The notes: generated by a model not told the origin, from the letters alone. A DNA stretch of 64,000 nt from Angiostrongylus vasorum (GCA_018806985.1 JADANN010000256.1:2269501-2333500), one strand, 5' to 3'; shown: positions 1-10,567, counted from the stretch's first letter. Numbers and translations: made by a program.

Positions 1-339
1 AAAGGCTTATCGTCAGTCACTCTAAGAGTATACATATGAATTGTTTTTGTAGATTCTTAAGTGGGAAGAACAACTTCTTATGGGCATGCCTGAGCACAGA
101 ATATTTATTCAATCTGCTGCATTCCATGCAAAGTGTGTAGTAAGAAACATTTGCGGCAAAGCAAACATTTCGGGGAGAGTGCATTTAAGCCAAACCAATC
201 CACTCTGCCACCACGTACGCAATGATATCAATGTGCACCGGTTGCATTCATGCTAACATGTTAACAAAAAAGCCACCTCAAAGGTGTGTGTAATCCTTAG
301 ACTGTTTTTACATTATGATAATAAAGGTTAGAGCTGTAG

Positions 340-427
340 GCGTTGGTCAATCTTTGATGGATGCGCCATTCATTTGACTTCATTAAGCATCGGTGGAGGT
401 GAATTTGTGCACATCTGGCCTTTACAA
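340..427 (+). CDS. WDR18: Tentative upstream exon of the WDR18-like gene
   Basis: An acceptor-like TAG precedes position 340, and the frame opens into a peptide containing SIGGGEFVHIWPLQ, which has the look of a WD40 blade. It would fit the repeat just before the one in the 1491 exon. Against it, a TGA follows at 428 and no good GT donor is found at the end; an alternative GTGAAT donor lies inside. This could be a decayed or mis-bounded exon, or chance. The window begins inside the gene, so the first WD repeats are off the left edge. Confidence 0.3.
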
Positions 428-484
428 TGACTCATAATAGCCTACTGGTGTATCGAGCCAGTGATGCTGTCCTCGCTGACAAAT

Positions 485-575
485 CAGGTACCAAGGCTTG
501 GTGGGCCTGAGGCGCACGGATCGATTCTATGTGTATTGCAGGGCGCCTCGGATCATTGCGCTACACGCCCTTCCC
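485..575 (-). repeat. tRNA-derived SINE-like copy
   Basis: On the minus strand a Pol III A box-like TAGCGCAATGA (about 558-568) is followed at normal tRNA spacing by a B box-like AATCGATCC (about 518-526). The flanking GGCGCCCTGCAATACAC and GGCCCACCAAG strings recur in other copies (48668-48790, 59395-59530). It is probably a decayed SINE in an intron of the WDR18-like gene. Confidence 0.5.
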
Positions 576-937
576 CTATATCATTATAGATAAAATGTCT
601 TTTGATCCTAAACTGGTTAAGAATTAGAACTATAAAAAACTGAAAACTGGACGTGATTTTTCAAAATTTTTTAACGGTTGCGCAACAGCTGCAAACACAA
701 ACGACACAGTTTGGAGAAGCCATCATGTCCCGCTGTGCAAATTCCCGTTTATTCAGTTACCTTCGTGTACGAAGCAAAGCGCTCGACAAAAAGGGAGAAA
801 AATGATCGTTGTACTCAGAAACTGGGAATTTTATCTTAGTACAAAAAACAAGACATTGTACCTAGTTAACAGTGATTTGTTGATTCTATTGATTTTTGTT
901 CCAATTAAAGAAGTTCAATATGAACTTAGTTGTCTTG

Positions 938-1303
938 AATGATGCTGAGATATTTGACAAACTCTGGACCGCAGGTGTCGCGGTGGGGAACGAAAGCGCT
1001 ATTATCCTTGGCGGGGGCTAACGTATTCACCACCACACCATGCGGGTCCTTCGTTTCACTCTGTCCTCTCAGCTAGTTCTATCGATCTTTTGCCATCACT
1101 ATAGGGCTCCCCAGATCAATCCCGTTGACGGATGATTGCTGATAGCAAAAGATTGAAAGAACTAGCTGAGAGACAGACGAAACGAAGGACCCACATGATG
1201 TGGTGGTGAATGCGTTAGCTCCCACAAAGGGTAATGGCGCGTTCGTTCCCCACTGCAGACACCTGCAGTCCGGTGTTTTGCAAATATCTCAGCATCATTG
1301 AAG
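938..1303. repeat. Fold-back pair of tRNA-derived SINEs
   Basis: The left arm (about 938-1098) and right arm (about 1145-1303) are inverted copies of one repeat whose end reads GATGCTGAGATATTTGCAAA. The right arm is in sense orientation with A/B-box-like strings (GATGTGGTGGTGAATG, then GCGTTCGTTCCCC). A spacer of about 46 bp lies between them. The same sequence recurs at 3350, 49999, 63593 and 63891, so it is an interspersed family. It sits in an intron of the WDR18-like gene. Confidence 0.75.
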
Positions 1304-1490
1304 TTATATTTCGCAATATACCCTGCTGTTAAAAAGAATAGGAAGTAAATAAAAGGTTTAGTTGTCTTGGTTTAAATTGGAAAGCGAACATTATTTTCGC
1401 GGGTTTTGCTCCACATGGGTTCCCATCGCTGAGTATTGTTGAAGACGATTATTTCCAGAATCTTCTGTCACTTCATGTTTGAACGTTTAG

Positions 1491-1673
1491 GATCAAGCAC
1501 GTGACTTGCTAATTCAAGTATCTGACGAGAAGAACAGGCGAATGCCTGTTTTCAACGGTCACAATGATGAAATAACCGTTTTTTCGATTAACGGAGATGG
1601 GTCATTATTAGCTTCTGGCGATTCGTCTGGAAAGTATTGTATATGGGAAATCGTCAGTAAACAGTGCCTCAGG
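1491..1673 (+). CDS. WDR18: WDR18/Ipi3-like exon with a canonical WD40 repeat
   Basis: The exon is 61 codons, phase 0 at both ends, with acceptor GTTTAG and donor AGG|GTGAAC. It encodes DQARDLLIQVSDEKNR, then a textbook WD blade: FNGHNDEITVFSINGDG, LLASGDSSGKYCIWEI and SKQCLR. The GH...S.DG...SG...W...S.QC.R pattern followed by a G-I-S segment matches the last WD repeat of WDR18 (yeast Ipi3, C. elegans PRO-1). From family knowledge, this protein belongs to the Rix1/PELP1-TEX10-WDR18 complex, acts in the nucleolus and nucleoplasm, and is needed for ITS2 processing and 60S maturation. The assignment rests on this exon, the next one and the last exon together. The intron to the next exon is only 70 bp. 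Confidence 0.85.
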
Positions 1674-1743
1674 GTGAACTTAATTTGTTTTCTTATTAGG
1701 AATTTGGGTGCTCATGCTAGTTTTATTTCGTACCATTTCATAG

Positions 1744-1911
1744 GTGTCTTCGATGCGTGGTTCCATTTCATCGCTCAAATTTGTGCCAAATTGGCAGAGT
1801 ACATATATGGCAGATCGTGCATCTGCACATCCTATGTTTGAATTAAAACGATCTATTAGTGGAGGAGAGAAGATTAGCATGAGAGCGTATAGTGGGACAG
1901 ATCTTAACCAG
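1744..1911 (+). CDS. WDR18: WDR18/Ipi3-like exon after the last WD repeat
   Basis: The exon is 56 codons, phase 0/0. Acceptor TTTCATAG reads into VSSMRGSISSLKFVPNWQST and donor CAG|GTTTGC follows DLNQ. Spliced to the previous exon it gives SKQCLR-VSSMRGSISSLKF, the end of the WD repeat and start of the next strand, as in WDR18, where KQC.RT is followed by KGPVTN. The rest (FELKRSISGGEKISMRAYSG) is the linker between the propeller and the C-terminal coiled coil. There are no frameshifts. The next in-phase sequence is either the small exon at 2399 or the exon at 4780. Confidence 0.85.
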
Positions 1912-2398
1912 GTTTGCTTCTGTACAGTTTTGCTTTAATCTTTTCCTTTCTGTTTGTGTACATTTCTTTCTTTTGTAATGTGCGATTTGGAAAGTGGAAT
2001 TCAACACTTACAATCACCATCAGTGCTTGATTTCTGAGTGGTATTCATGCGTAGGACATTTCTTTACGATGGGAATTGAATCTTTTCTCTTTTCGAAATA
2101 AGTGATTGAAAAGTCATCCTGTTAAATTTTGTGACCAATGATGAAGATATCGCGATTTACACAGAGGTTCACCGAAATATTACTATTTCCACCAGTCTTT
2201 GAATAGTTTCGTCACCATTCATTGCTGTATTTAGCTTCTTTTTTCCAATTTTGTCAACGTTTTGCGTATAGATCATGTTTGATTGTAAATACTCGATTAT
2301 GACGAATAATCCAGTTTGGAAATATTGCATCAGGAAAAGTTTCTTCATGGAAGCTTCTATTCATTTTCATGTTAACATTGCACAAGTCTTTGTTTCAG

Positions 2399-2424
2399 AA
2401 CTTCTGGCGTCGAGAGATTGACAG
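2399..2424 (+). CDS. WDR18: Probable small WDR18 exon (NFWRREID)
   Basis: A strong acceptor (TTTGTTTCAG) reads in phase from DLNQ into NFWRREID and meets a good nematode donor, AG|GTTAAT, at 2425. That donor leaves phase 2, whereas the exon at 4780 needs phase 0 to stay open. So either an unrecognised exon lies between 2425 and 4779, a different donor is used (for example GTATTG further on), or this exon is skipped. The peptide would fall in the post-propeller linker. Confidence 0.4.
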
Positions 2425-2509
2425 GTTAATAATCGACGTCCTTAAAGGATCTGCTTTTGGTTCGTTTATTGCGTTTAACTTTCTGGTATTGAGAAACATA
2501 TACGTATAT

Positions 2510-2790
2510 GTATATAAATATGGCTCCTGGGTGTCTGGCTGCATTATACAGCCGGGACTATGATCCGCCACCGCCGTAGTATCAAACTAGTCGCATGGTG
2601 GAAAATCTCCCGCTCATCGATAAGGGCGGCGACTGCCTGTGGTGGTGACCACCTGAGGTAGAATTTAGCTAGACTGGCTTCAGGACTCCAGGGAACCACA
2701 ATGGCCAAACCAGGAAAATTCCTAATAGTGGAAATTGTGCTGGGGTCCACACAACCAGTGAGGAGGGGGCTATTCAGGTATCCAAGTAAG
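2510..2790 (+). repeat. Interspersed repeat, family shared with 47040-47400
   Basis: It begins near TCCTGGGTGTCTGGCTGC and ends near CTATTCAGGTATCCAAG. A diverged copy at 47040-47400 has TCCTGGGTGTCTGACTGC at the same end and CTATCCAGGTATCCAAG at the other, with ATTAAACTAGTGG-like and GTGGTGG strings in the same order. No coding capacity was seen. It lies in an intron of the WDR18-like gene. Confidence 0.6.
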
Positions 2791-2947
2791 TATACGTAGA
2801 TAATATTGTTACATATTGTACGTCATCAACAATACTGTAATATTAATATTGTAATGCGGTTTTAATATTGTTAAATTGTTTTATATACATATATCTTATT
2901 GTTTTAAATGTGTTACATAAATACATATAATATTCGCTACATGTGAC

Positions 2948-2948
<1 letters not shown>

Positions 2949-2997
<49 letters not shown>
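2949..2997. repeat. (TA)n microsatellite
   Basis: About 24 uninterrupted TA units in an AT-rich intron. The Tyr-Ile repeats in overlapping reading frames here are artefacts of this repeat. Confidence 0.95.
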
Positions 2998-3000
<3 letters not shown>

Positions 3001-3349
3001 GTAAAATGTATTATGTATAGGCATAATCTTTCGAGTTGTCTTAGATGCAAATTGCACTTTAAAAAGTTCCAAGTGCCTTCCGTTGTTATCCAAATTTAGA
3101 AAGACTAGAATAATTTATGTTAAGAAAAGTGACGAATGGGAGTATACGGAAACTTTAACACGTTGTCGACGACATAAGTGATTTCTGCCTCCTTCGTCTC
3201 GGATAACAATGGGGAGCGCAATTCCAACATAGAGCATATGCTTTTCGATCATTCATATTGGCGTGCAGAGTCTTTTTTCGTCGTATTTTCTACAAATGTT
3301 CGATAATGTTAACTTTTTATTTATTGCCTTTTAAAATTTATCATGGCAG

Positions 3350-3780
3350 GGTATTACGTGTGAAACAACCACAATGGTGCTGAGATATTTGAAAAACTCC
3401 GGACAGCAGGTGTCTGGGGTGGGGAACGAACGCGCTATTATCCTTTGCGGGGGCTAGCGCATTCACCACCACGCCATGCGGGTCTTTCGTTCCGCCTGTC
3501 TCTCAGCTAGTTCTACTGATCAGCGCCATCAGCAATCACCCGTCAACAGGATTGATCTAAGGAGCCCAAATTGGCAACGGACCTAGTTAAGCTGAGGCTG
3601 TAGTCAAAATCACAATGTTAACTTTTTAGTTACTGTCTGTAATAATTTTTCATGGCAGGGTATTACGTGTGAAACAACCATAGTGATGCTGAGATATTTG
3701 CAAAACTCCAGACCGCAGGTGTCTGCGGTGGGGACGAGCGTGCTATTGCCCTTTGCGGGGACTATACCATACCATAGTTA
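3350..3780 (-). repeat. Head-to-tail tRNA-derived SINE (about 1.4 units)
   Basis: The string GGGTATTACGTGTGAAACAA occurs at about 3350 and again about 3659, giving a period of about 309 bp. Each is followed by GATGCTGAGATATTTG-like sequence, the GGTGTCTG(C/G)GGTGGGGA box and the tRNA-like part read on the minus strand. The first unit is complete, with a tail containing AGCAATCACCCGTCAACAGG. The second stops near 3765. The tandem arrangement matches 63540-64000. Confidence 0.7.
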
Positions 3781-4779
3781 TTGTATGGGACATCGGCTAA
3801 GAAAAACTGACCAACACCAAGTTTTCTACTCGTTTGTTTTATACGAATCCATTCGTATGATTCGAATCCTGGCAGGCACTCTATTACCACCATAAGATGG
3901 CAAATCACTGAGACTTGTGCGGAGGTGTGTGTAGTATGTCAGATGACTAGGCTCGTAAATGGTATCTTTTTATAACCAATAAATAGTCTTAACTCGTGTT
4001 CTTTTAAATTTTATGTGGTACCAAGTTTGTGCCTTAAAGCATTTATTTTTCCAGTTTTTACAATGAACACTTTTTACAAGCTCTGCGATTATCACAGCCC
4101 GCAACTTCCTTCCTTAACACTTTTACTGTAGATTTTTCGCCATAAAATCTAAGTATCTTTTTTTTTCTTGAAAGACTACCCTGGTCTCCATTTCTTTGAC
4201 TGTTAACTGCTTTCATCCAGAGTATGGCTACTTGAATGTGTAGGCACTTCCACCTGTCCTTCTGAATTAAATTCCAATAAACTTGAGCCTTCAACTTAAG
4301 CGGCTGCACTTCCTGTATCTACACCACAAGTGCATCTGTGCAAGTCTCCTTAATCATTTGCCACTCTTCCAGTACGGCGGAGACATCTCTGAACTCTAGA
4401 GCACCAGTGATCTCTCCCGTCGAAACAAGCCCCGTACGACGAAATAATTTACTTGTAATTTGTTAATATGGAGTATATTTCTTGGCCGTCCGTTACATCT
4501 GTGTTGGATAAATTCTCGGCTAATCATAAAAAGTGTAAAAAATTTCAGTATGCGAAAATTCACCGTTGGAAAGTAAATGAACTGAAATCAATTCATGCAG
4601 GCCACATAGTCATTTATAGTGAAGATGATTGATTTGTAATTATAAATTAGTCTTAGTAACCATTTTTATTACTTACCTTCTCTTTTTGAGATACATGTTA
4701 TGAGCATAATAATATGTTGCTTTGTTACTGATTCAATTTGTTTGGGATTATTTTGAGAACAGTTTCATAATCTTTTCAG
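3781..4779. other. Intronic DNA without recognised features
   Basis: AT-rich intron of the WDR18-like gene between the SINE dimer and the exon at 4780. Short open frames here show no family resemblance and no consistent splice sites. An undiscovered small exon reconciling the phases of the 2399 and 4780 exons could be hidden here. Confidence 0.5.
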
Positions 4780-4933
4780 TCCGGTTCATTTAATGTCAAA
4801 AACGTGAAGAAAACGAGCAAACGAAGCAGTGCATTAAACTATAAAGAAGACTGGAAAGCAGAGGAGATTATAGTTCCTGTTGAGGGTCTCGAAACTATAG
4901 AAATTGCTGGGTCGTCACCAGGAACGTCTGACG
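4780..4933 (+). CDS. WDR18: WDR18/Ipi3-like linker exon
   Basis: It is bounded by a very good acceptor (AATCTTTTCAG) and donor (ACG|GTACGTG). It is open for 51 codons plus one base, starting SGSFNVKNVKKTSKRSSA and ending EIAGSSPGTSD. The composition is Lys/Ser-rich then acidic, typical of a disordered linker. Its single leftover base (G) joins the first two bases (GC) of the exon at 11406 to make a Gly codon and keep the frame, which is the strongest evidence that the two belong together. On its own the peptide is not diagnostic. Confidence 0.7.
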
Positions 4934-5593
4934 GTACGTGTACAACGTTTTCTTAATGTATTTCAGGTTTTGATATGAAAACCGGTGCAACTCATTGTTC
5001 ACATTTGAGACCCATTGTATGCGATTAAACAACAGGTCGTCATTTGTTCATTTCTAACATCAAGACCACTTCTACATGCTTACTGTATACATTTGTCATT
5101 ATAAGGTTTATGTGCCACGGATCTCCCTCATAGAGGTATCTCATGTCGGTTAGTCGCGAGACCACGTGGCGCGTCAGCAGGTGGTGGATAGGGGGTTAAT
5201 CGTGGACCAAAAGCGACCTTTGCTTCTCTGAGACCCGGATGAATCTAGGAGATCGCCTCTCCGTTTTTGGTCCACCGTTTTGGCACATACCATTTGTATT
5301 TACGAGTGCGCATTCATACATACGTGCATGTGTTTATGCGGGTTGTATTCTACGAGTCAGTTCGTCCAAAAGCCTGCAATCAAGTAACTGTGAAGTACAG
5401 GAGGGGTAAGGAGTCGCATCTAATAAATAAGCTACACCTTTACTCTGGGAGAGAGTGTCAAGCTACCCGTGAGTATACCCAAGCCTCCACGTTAAGATCT
5501 GAATAAGCTATACGTGGATATCAACAGGCTAAACACAGTAAAATAAACGAGCCTCATTCCGCTGACCCCAAAAGAGCCCCCGATGCGGCAGCG

Positions 5594-6420
5594 TTGGGCA
5601 GAACGAGTACGAAGAGGCTGGTGAAATCTCAGGGCCATTCTAGGCTTTCCAAATCTCAAAGAACTAAGGTGACGATCTGTACCTACAGTGAACGCACACT
5701 TCCATCTGAGTTCTCGATAGAAGACTTGATCATGCAAGCAACACATAAGCAACACATAAGGTACGACGTCATCGGACTGGCCAAGCCGAGACGACGTCAC
5801 CCATTTAACGCCGTTTATGACACCGGAGAAGAACTGTTCCTCGGAACATGCGACAGTAGAGGAGATGGCGGCGTCGGCGTTCTCGTCAGCACGCGTTTGT
5901 CCATGAATATCGATTCATTCGAAAAGCTTACAACCCGGATCGGACGTTCACGATTAAAAAGATGTGTATCAATACCGGCTTTAACAATCTTCATCGCTTA
6001 CGCACCGACATTAAGCTATGAAGAAAGCGAAATCGAAGCGTTCAATATTGACTTGGAGAAATTCTACGGAGAAGACCATGCATTTTTAAAGTCGTAAATG
6101 GAGGTTTTAACTCTAAAGCTGACCCAGAAGAACGTCTGAAAAACATTACATTGAGATCCACGGATTAGAGTGGAACGAAGAAGGTGAGCAGCCATCTGAG
6201 TTTATTATGACGACCAAGACTACCTATGGTAACTCACAATTCCAAAAGCCCCCACTCTCAGCACTGGACATGGGAGTCTCCCAGTGGAGAGTACTATAAC
6301 GAAATAGACCACATTATAGTAAATAGAAGATTTTGCCTAACCGATGTCGCTGTTGTCCCAAAATTCTACATCGGATCAGACCATCGCCTTTTTCATGTAT
6401 GATTTCCTTTCTCGCGGAAA
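5594..6420 (+). pseudogene. RTE apurinic endonuclease-like domain, broken
   Basis: The segment 5594-6097 is open and carries exonuclease-endonuclease-phosphatase signatures: [10 protein letters not shown] near the start, [24 protein letters not shown], and IFIAYAPT ahead of an acidic stretch. After a stop at 6095-6097 the domain continues in other frames with [14 protein letters not shown] and GSDHRL-like sequence near 6295-6395, the C-terminal His-containing motif of the fold. In RTE elements this domain nicks the target to prime reverse transcription. In-frame stops and shifts show decay. Confidence 0.85.
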
Positions 6421-6765
6421 GGAGAAAAAGCAGCTGATTTAAGAGAATGAGGTCCCAAAACCACTATAAACTGGGATTTGTTCAGTTCATTAGTCGGTTG
6501 TTGGGAGGATGTCTTTTTCGATAACATCAACGAGGAGTGCGGTCGGCTTATTCAACACCTCGTTAACGCTATGAAAGGTGAAGGTTTGAAAATCCCCGAT
6601 AGACGTTTACCTCCAGAAACACGCTAGCTGATACGCCGGCGTGGAATCACACGAGCTACACGCAACGAACAAGTGGCTTCCGAACTTGCAAACCAATGAA
6701 GACAGGCAGTAAAAAGAACATCTTAAAAAGAGGATACTAGCAGTTATAGTCGAAGCTGCAGAGGC

Positions 6766-7370
6766 GTGGAAAGCATTTGGAAAGCCTACCGAAGCTTCGC
6801 CAATTACAATACCAAGATGATTGCACTCCGACGCCCAGACGTAACAGTTACAGCGTCACGAAAGGCAATACAGGAAATCATTTACGATTACTACCCAGAT
6901 CTCTTCGATAGCTACGTCCTCCTTTCCTCATATGAAGTAAAGAAGGATAGATGTGTTGTACCACCGGTTCTCCTTTCCGAAATCCGACATGCCATTTCGT
7001 CAGTGAAAAATCGAACAGCACCAGGCGCGGAGAGGATAAGATCAGAACACCTGAAGAACCTTCCGCCAGTCCTCGTAAACACATTGGCTCAGCTCTTCAC
7101 ACGTTACCTGTCTGAATGCAAGGTCCATTTTCCGTGGAAGACCAGCAAGACCGTGTTATTGTTCAAGAATGGTGAACTACACGATATCGGCAACTATCGC
7201 CCAATCTGCTTGCTGTCTGCCGTCTACAAACTCTTCACTCGAGTCATCCTAAACAGGATTGACAGAACACTGGACGAAGGACAGCCATGTGAGCAAGCAG
7301 GATTTCGAAAGGGATTTAGTACGATGGACCACATCCATACGACAGCAAGACTCATTGAAGTGTCGTTCTC
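6766..7370 (+). pseudogene. RTE reverse transcriptase, N-terminal part
   Basis: It is open for about 200 codons. The visible RT motifs are KNRTAPGAERIRSEHLKNLP, then SKTVLLFKNGELHDIGNYRP, PICLLSAVYKLFTRVILNRI and GQPCEQAGFRKGFSTMDH. The palm motifs with the catalytic Asp residues (DLKKAFDS, FADD) are absent because the copy is cut off by the neighbouring PLE at about 7370. The few codons up to 7425 come from PLE sequence, not the RT. Confidence 0.85.
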
Positions 7371-7410
7371 TTCTTCAGCAATCGCGAGGTTGTTAAACAG
7401 CATGGGCGTT

Positions 7411-7620
7411 TGGAAGTGTGCGTGACCAAGTGACAGCTGGCTGTGAATAGCGAAAACCGCGCGAAAACCGTGTTCGGAAGCGTTTTATAGCGTCCAAACG
7501 GACAATTCGTCCATTTCGAGTGGGTGGTGGTTTTTTGCGTTTTTCTCGCTTAAAACGCGTTTTTGAGCGATTTCCTCGTGCGGATCCCCCTCCCCGGCCA
7601 CACCCCCACTCCATAGAAAA
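7411..7620. repeat. GC-richer insert inside the P1 tail
   Basis: About 210 bp absent from the equivalent position of P2 and P3. It contains repeated GCGAAAACCGCGCGAAAACC and a small palindrome around TTAAAACGCGTTTT, then a C-rich run. It is probably a short non-autonomous insertion. No coding sequence was seen. Confidence 0.45.
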
Positions 7621-7939
7621 AACACAATACAATACAACAGTAGCTGACGTCATCGCCATCGGCAGTATCGCTTTCTTCAGAGCCTGGAAGGGTATACTGA
7701 TATACAATTTACTAGGCCAAACGCTTCAATAACGCTTACAAAAAGACGAAAAACTCTATGGTAATTACATGGTCAACAGCTTCTCGAAAAAACACCGCTT
7801 TTTTTACGTGCCTTCCAATGAGAAAGATTGGAACAGCTGATTATGGTCGCATAAGGTTGATGACTGCACCATCCCACATCAGAAATTGATGCGAACATAA
7901 GGAATCAGGTCGCGTATGACCTCTGGGCATTCATCCATG

Positions 7940-8605
7940 CTATTTATTGTAGGGTTTTTGGCATTTATCCAAAAAAGCCTCAAGAAGTTTTCGCGCTGGT
8001 GTTTTAGTCTCCTGCGCAAGGATATTGACTTTTACTTCAAAATCGTCCCCGCTATGCTTTTGTATCTTATGCGTGCCTAGTGGGGTACTTTGTTTTAATT
8101 TTCCTTTGCCATCTAGGTGTTCTTTTATACGGATACACAAAGGTCTGCCCGTTTCGCCAATATATTCATCTCCGCAATTATTACAAGAGATCAGGTATAT
8201 CGTAACTGAGCTCATGCAATCACCGTCCCTGCCGTAAGGGCAAATTACGCAATTTGTTGTCTCACATAGACGGTCATACAGGCAGTTACGAACTAACTGA
8301 CGTCGTAGAGTATCCGGTGGTATTTCAACTATCGCTACCGATTCCTCTAGACCTGCCCTTCCTAAGCATCGTTCAATAGCTACGATAGCTACGCTTACTT
8401 CATCGCTAAGAAAGGGCAACATAAACGGGACTTTCTTTTGGCCAACTGTTTCGCTTGGGCGCGTCGCTCTCCTTCTAAAGTTATCTCGTGGGGTTACTAC
8501 TTCATAGCCATTGGAGATGGCTATTTGCCTAGCCAAGTCGCGCGATTCTTCCTCTAGTTCCCTGGTTGTGCACACAGAGGTGGCTGTTCGAAACATGTTT
8601 CTCAC
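7940..8605 (-). CDS. PLE C-terminal GIY-YIG endonuclease fragment, open frame
   Basis: About 221 codons are open without a stop. In order: a basic linker (DLARQIAISNGYEV), TLRRQLVRNCLYDRLC, a Cys-rich segment CVICPYGRDGDC resembling the PLE zinc-binding linker, then the GIY-YIG core TIYLISCNNCGDEYIGETGR with RIKEHLDGK, and a conserved tail (TPLGTHKIQKHSGDDFEVKV, ARKLLEAFLDK). Penelope-type elements use this domain to nick DNA. The RT that should precede it is missing, so this is not a complete protein. It is the best-preserved GIY-YIG frame in the window; P2, P3 and the 54-57 kb copies have stops or shifts. Confidence 0.85.
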   Translation of the reverse strand: MRNMFRTATSVCTTRELEEESRDLARQIAISNGYEVVTPRDNFRRRATRPSETVGQKKVPFMLPFLSDEVSVAIVAIERCLGRAGLEESVAIVEIPPDTLRRQLVRNCLYDRLCETTNCVICPYGRDGDCMSSVTIYLISCNNCGDEYIGETGRPLCIRIKEHLDGKGKLKQSTPLGTHKIQKHSGDDFEVKVNILAQETKTPARKLLEAFLDKCQKPYNK

Positions 8606-8695
8606 AATCGCCCTCTTTGTGTGTGAAGGATGGGAGGAGAGGAAATAGACCAGGCTGTTTTTGTTACCTGGTTTTCGGTACCACTTTGTCAGGTA

Positions 8696-10340
8696 AGGTT
8701 GGTGTAGAACGTTTCCGCTATTAATTCCATATCATGGCAGGAAGTTTGGACGATCCCATCTTCATTCGTCAGGGCTGACAACGGAACATTATAATCACGC
8801 AAGTCCCGACGGCACTTTTTTCAGAATGCTTCTTTTCTCTGCTACTTCCAATAGTTTCTTCTGCTTGTACCGTTGTAGAACTTCCTACAAAGCTCTTCTA
8901 CGGCTGGCATTTATTACTAGCCATGTTAAACGTGTTGCAATAGGGATCAAGCTTCAATTTCCTTCTGTTTTCGAGCAACTCCTCAGTAGTGATGGAGATG
9001 CGATCCGATCTTCTTGCTTGAGGAACTGAGGCGAATTCAGCACAGCTTTTCATTGGGTCTGCTTTAACCCCTGCCGGTCACGTTTGGATATGACTTGGTT
9101 CAGAATGTTCTCGTCGTATACAGCTAGACTTTTTCCTCGTGGTCGATGAAGAGAATTCTTTTCGAGCTTGTGGCTGAATCGAATCTTCGCGCGAAGAAGG
9201 CGGTGATCGGAACCAGTACAGAGTGACGGGACTACCGATGTGTCAAGTAGGCGCCATCTTCTGTTTGTCAGAATACGGTCGATCTCCGCATGAGGCATAC
9301 CGCTGGGAGACTCCCATGTCCAAAGGCGGATTTCTTTTCTTATGGGAAAAACGAGCTTCCATGGAAGAGACGTGCTGCAGACAGGAGTCCTGCGAGACGG
9401 TTTCCACTTTCGTTTCTTTCTCCTAATCCAAAATTTCCGATCCTGTATTCGCTCTCGTTGGCCTTTCCTATTCTATCGTTGAAGTCTCCGACAACAAATT
9501 TATGACATGCTTTATCACTGCGGATGACTTCCTCCAACTGATGGTAGAACGCATTTAATTCGTACTCATCAGCTGCGTAGGTCGGTGAGTAGCAGTTGAT
9601 GATAGTGATCTTCTTATGATGCGACAGTTGAAGACGGAGGACGGCTATGCGAGGGGAAAGCATCTCGTATGAGTCGACGTGATGGACAATGGACGGGTGG
9701 ACGACAACGCCTACGCCGCCGACATTTCGTGACAGGACCTTTTTCCACCGATCATAAGCATCCCTTTGTTTAGTTGGCATATGTCGGTCTTCTTGATTTT
9801 TGTTTCTTGTAATGCGATCACTTGAAATTTATTGCGATTTGGCTACAAGAAGGGCGTGAAGATCGTTGTCTGTGGAGAGTGTTCTGGCATTATACGTGCA
9901 TAGTAAGAAACAGTCTCCATGGCGTGTCGTGCGTATGTTCGTCAGATCCGGTTTCAATGATGTTCTGCGTAACTCCAGATTTTCTGGCCTCTCACCGGTT
10001 GTCTCACCGCCTGACGTCATAGCTGGAGCACCCAATGTGCGGGTTACTGAGGCTGGCGTATCACTGGTCGTGCAGCTTGGTCCTCCCTGGAGTCCTGACA
10101 TAACCTTGCAAGGGCGTATCCAGGTCTTCACCACGATGTGGCTCAGAGGGAGGTGTGCTTTCGGCGACGAATACTTCGCTCGGTCTTCCTACCAGGAGAG
10201 ATGTTAAAACCGAAATCAGAAACGAAAGTAGGAATGAAGAAGTAACCGACCGCTCAAGGACGATGTAGAAGCCGAATGTAGAGGGGCTAATACCAGTACT
10301 AATAGGCTCTCTATACCAATACCACTACTAATAGGCTCCC
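8696..10340 (-). mobile_element. RTE-type LINE, copy C (subfamily differs from A and B)
   Basis: On the minus strand it runs from a 5' leader near 10340 through an endonuclease (10134-9050) into the RT linker (RYKQKKLLEVAEKRSI, then NVPLSALTNEDG near 8770). It stops where PLE P1 begins, so the RT is absent. The linker matches the remnant at about 59880-60000 better than copies A/B, so at least two RTE subfamilies are present. Confidence 0.85.
9050..10134 (-). pseudogene. RTE copy C endonuclease, broken
   Basis: Three frame pieces make one endonuclease domain. The piece at 10134-9829 ends in FLLCTYNARTLSTDNDL (N-terminal Asn motif). The piece at 9780-9340 has [31 protein letters not shown] and [11 protein letters not shown] (the GDFN catalytic motif). 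The piece at 9298-9050 has EIDRILTNRRW and CTGSDHRLLRAK (the SDH motif). The key residues are preserved although the frames are broken, which suggests recent inactivation compared with the debris around it. Confidence 0.85.
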
Positions 10341-10384
10341 TAAAAAACCACGCCACTTCTTCCCAGCACAAAATTTGATTAGTT

Positions 10385-10461
10385 ATACTTCAAGTTGTAT
10401 GCCTTTTTTTTGTCAAATTGTTTATGTTTATATTTGTTTTTATTTACATTTATATTCATAT

Positions 10462-10495
<34 letters not shown>

Positions 10496-10567
10496 TGCCT
10501 TTTTTGTCAAATTGTCTATGTTTATACTTGTTTTTTATTTACATTTATATTCATATATATATGTATA

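Larger units (their letters stand above)
5113..7370 (+). mobile_element. RTE-type LINE, copy A, 3'-truncated
   Basis: It starts with a 5' UTR beginning near CCACGGATCTCCCTC that is shared with copy B at 40271. Endonuclease and reverse transcriptase (RT) coding remnants follow. The RT ends after the segment corresponding to EQAGFRKGFSTMD, where the sequence switches abruptly (about 7370) to the end of a minus-strand PLE. It lies in sense orientation inside the last intron of the WDR18-like gene. The reading frame is broken in several places, so the copy is dead. Confidence 0.9.
7371..8695 (-). mobile_element. Penelope-like element P1, 5'-truncated
   Basis: Read on the minus strand it begins within the linker upstream of the endonuclease (ACAAAGTGGTACCGAAAACC), continues through an open GIY-YIG domain, and ends in a terminal repeat with a hammerhead-like core (7641-7687) and AACAACCTCGCGATTGCTGA. 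The same order and sequence are seen in P2 (45590-46690) and P3. The RT half is missing. The tail is interrupted by 7411-7620, which is absent from the other copies. Confidence 0.9.

Noticed and set aside
1..300. Possible exon after TTTTTGTAG near 52-140 (WDR18 N-terminal side)
   Set aside because: The open peptide (LKWEEQLLMGMPEHR) shows no clear WD pattern and the donor is poor. Not enough to report as an exon.
7520..7732. Basic, Pro-rich 70-codon frame
   Set aside because: It lies across the GC-richer insert and the terminal repeat of PLE P1, antisense to neither a gene nor a domain. A chance frame.
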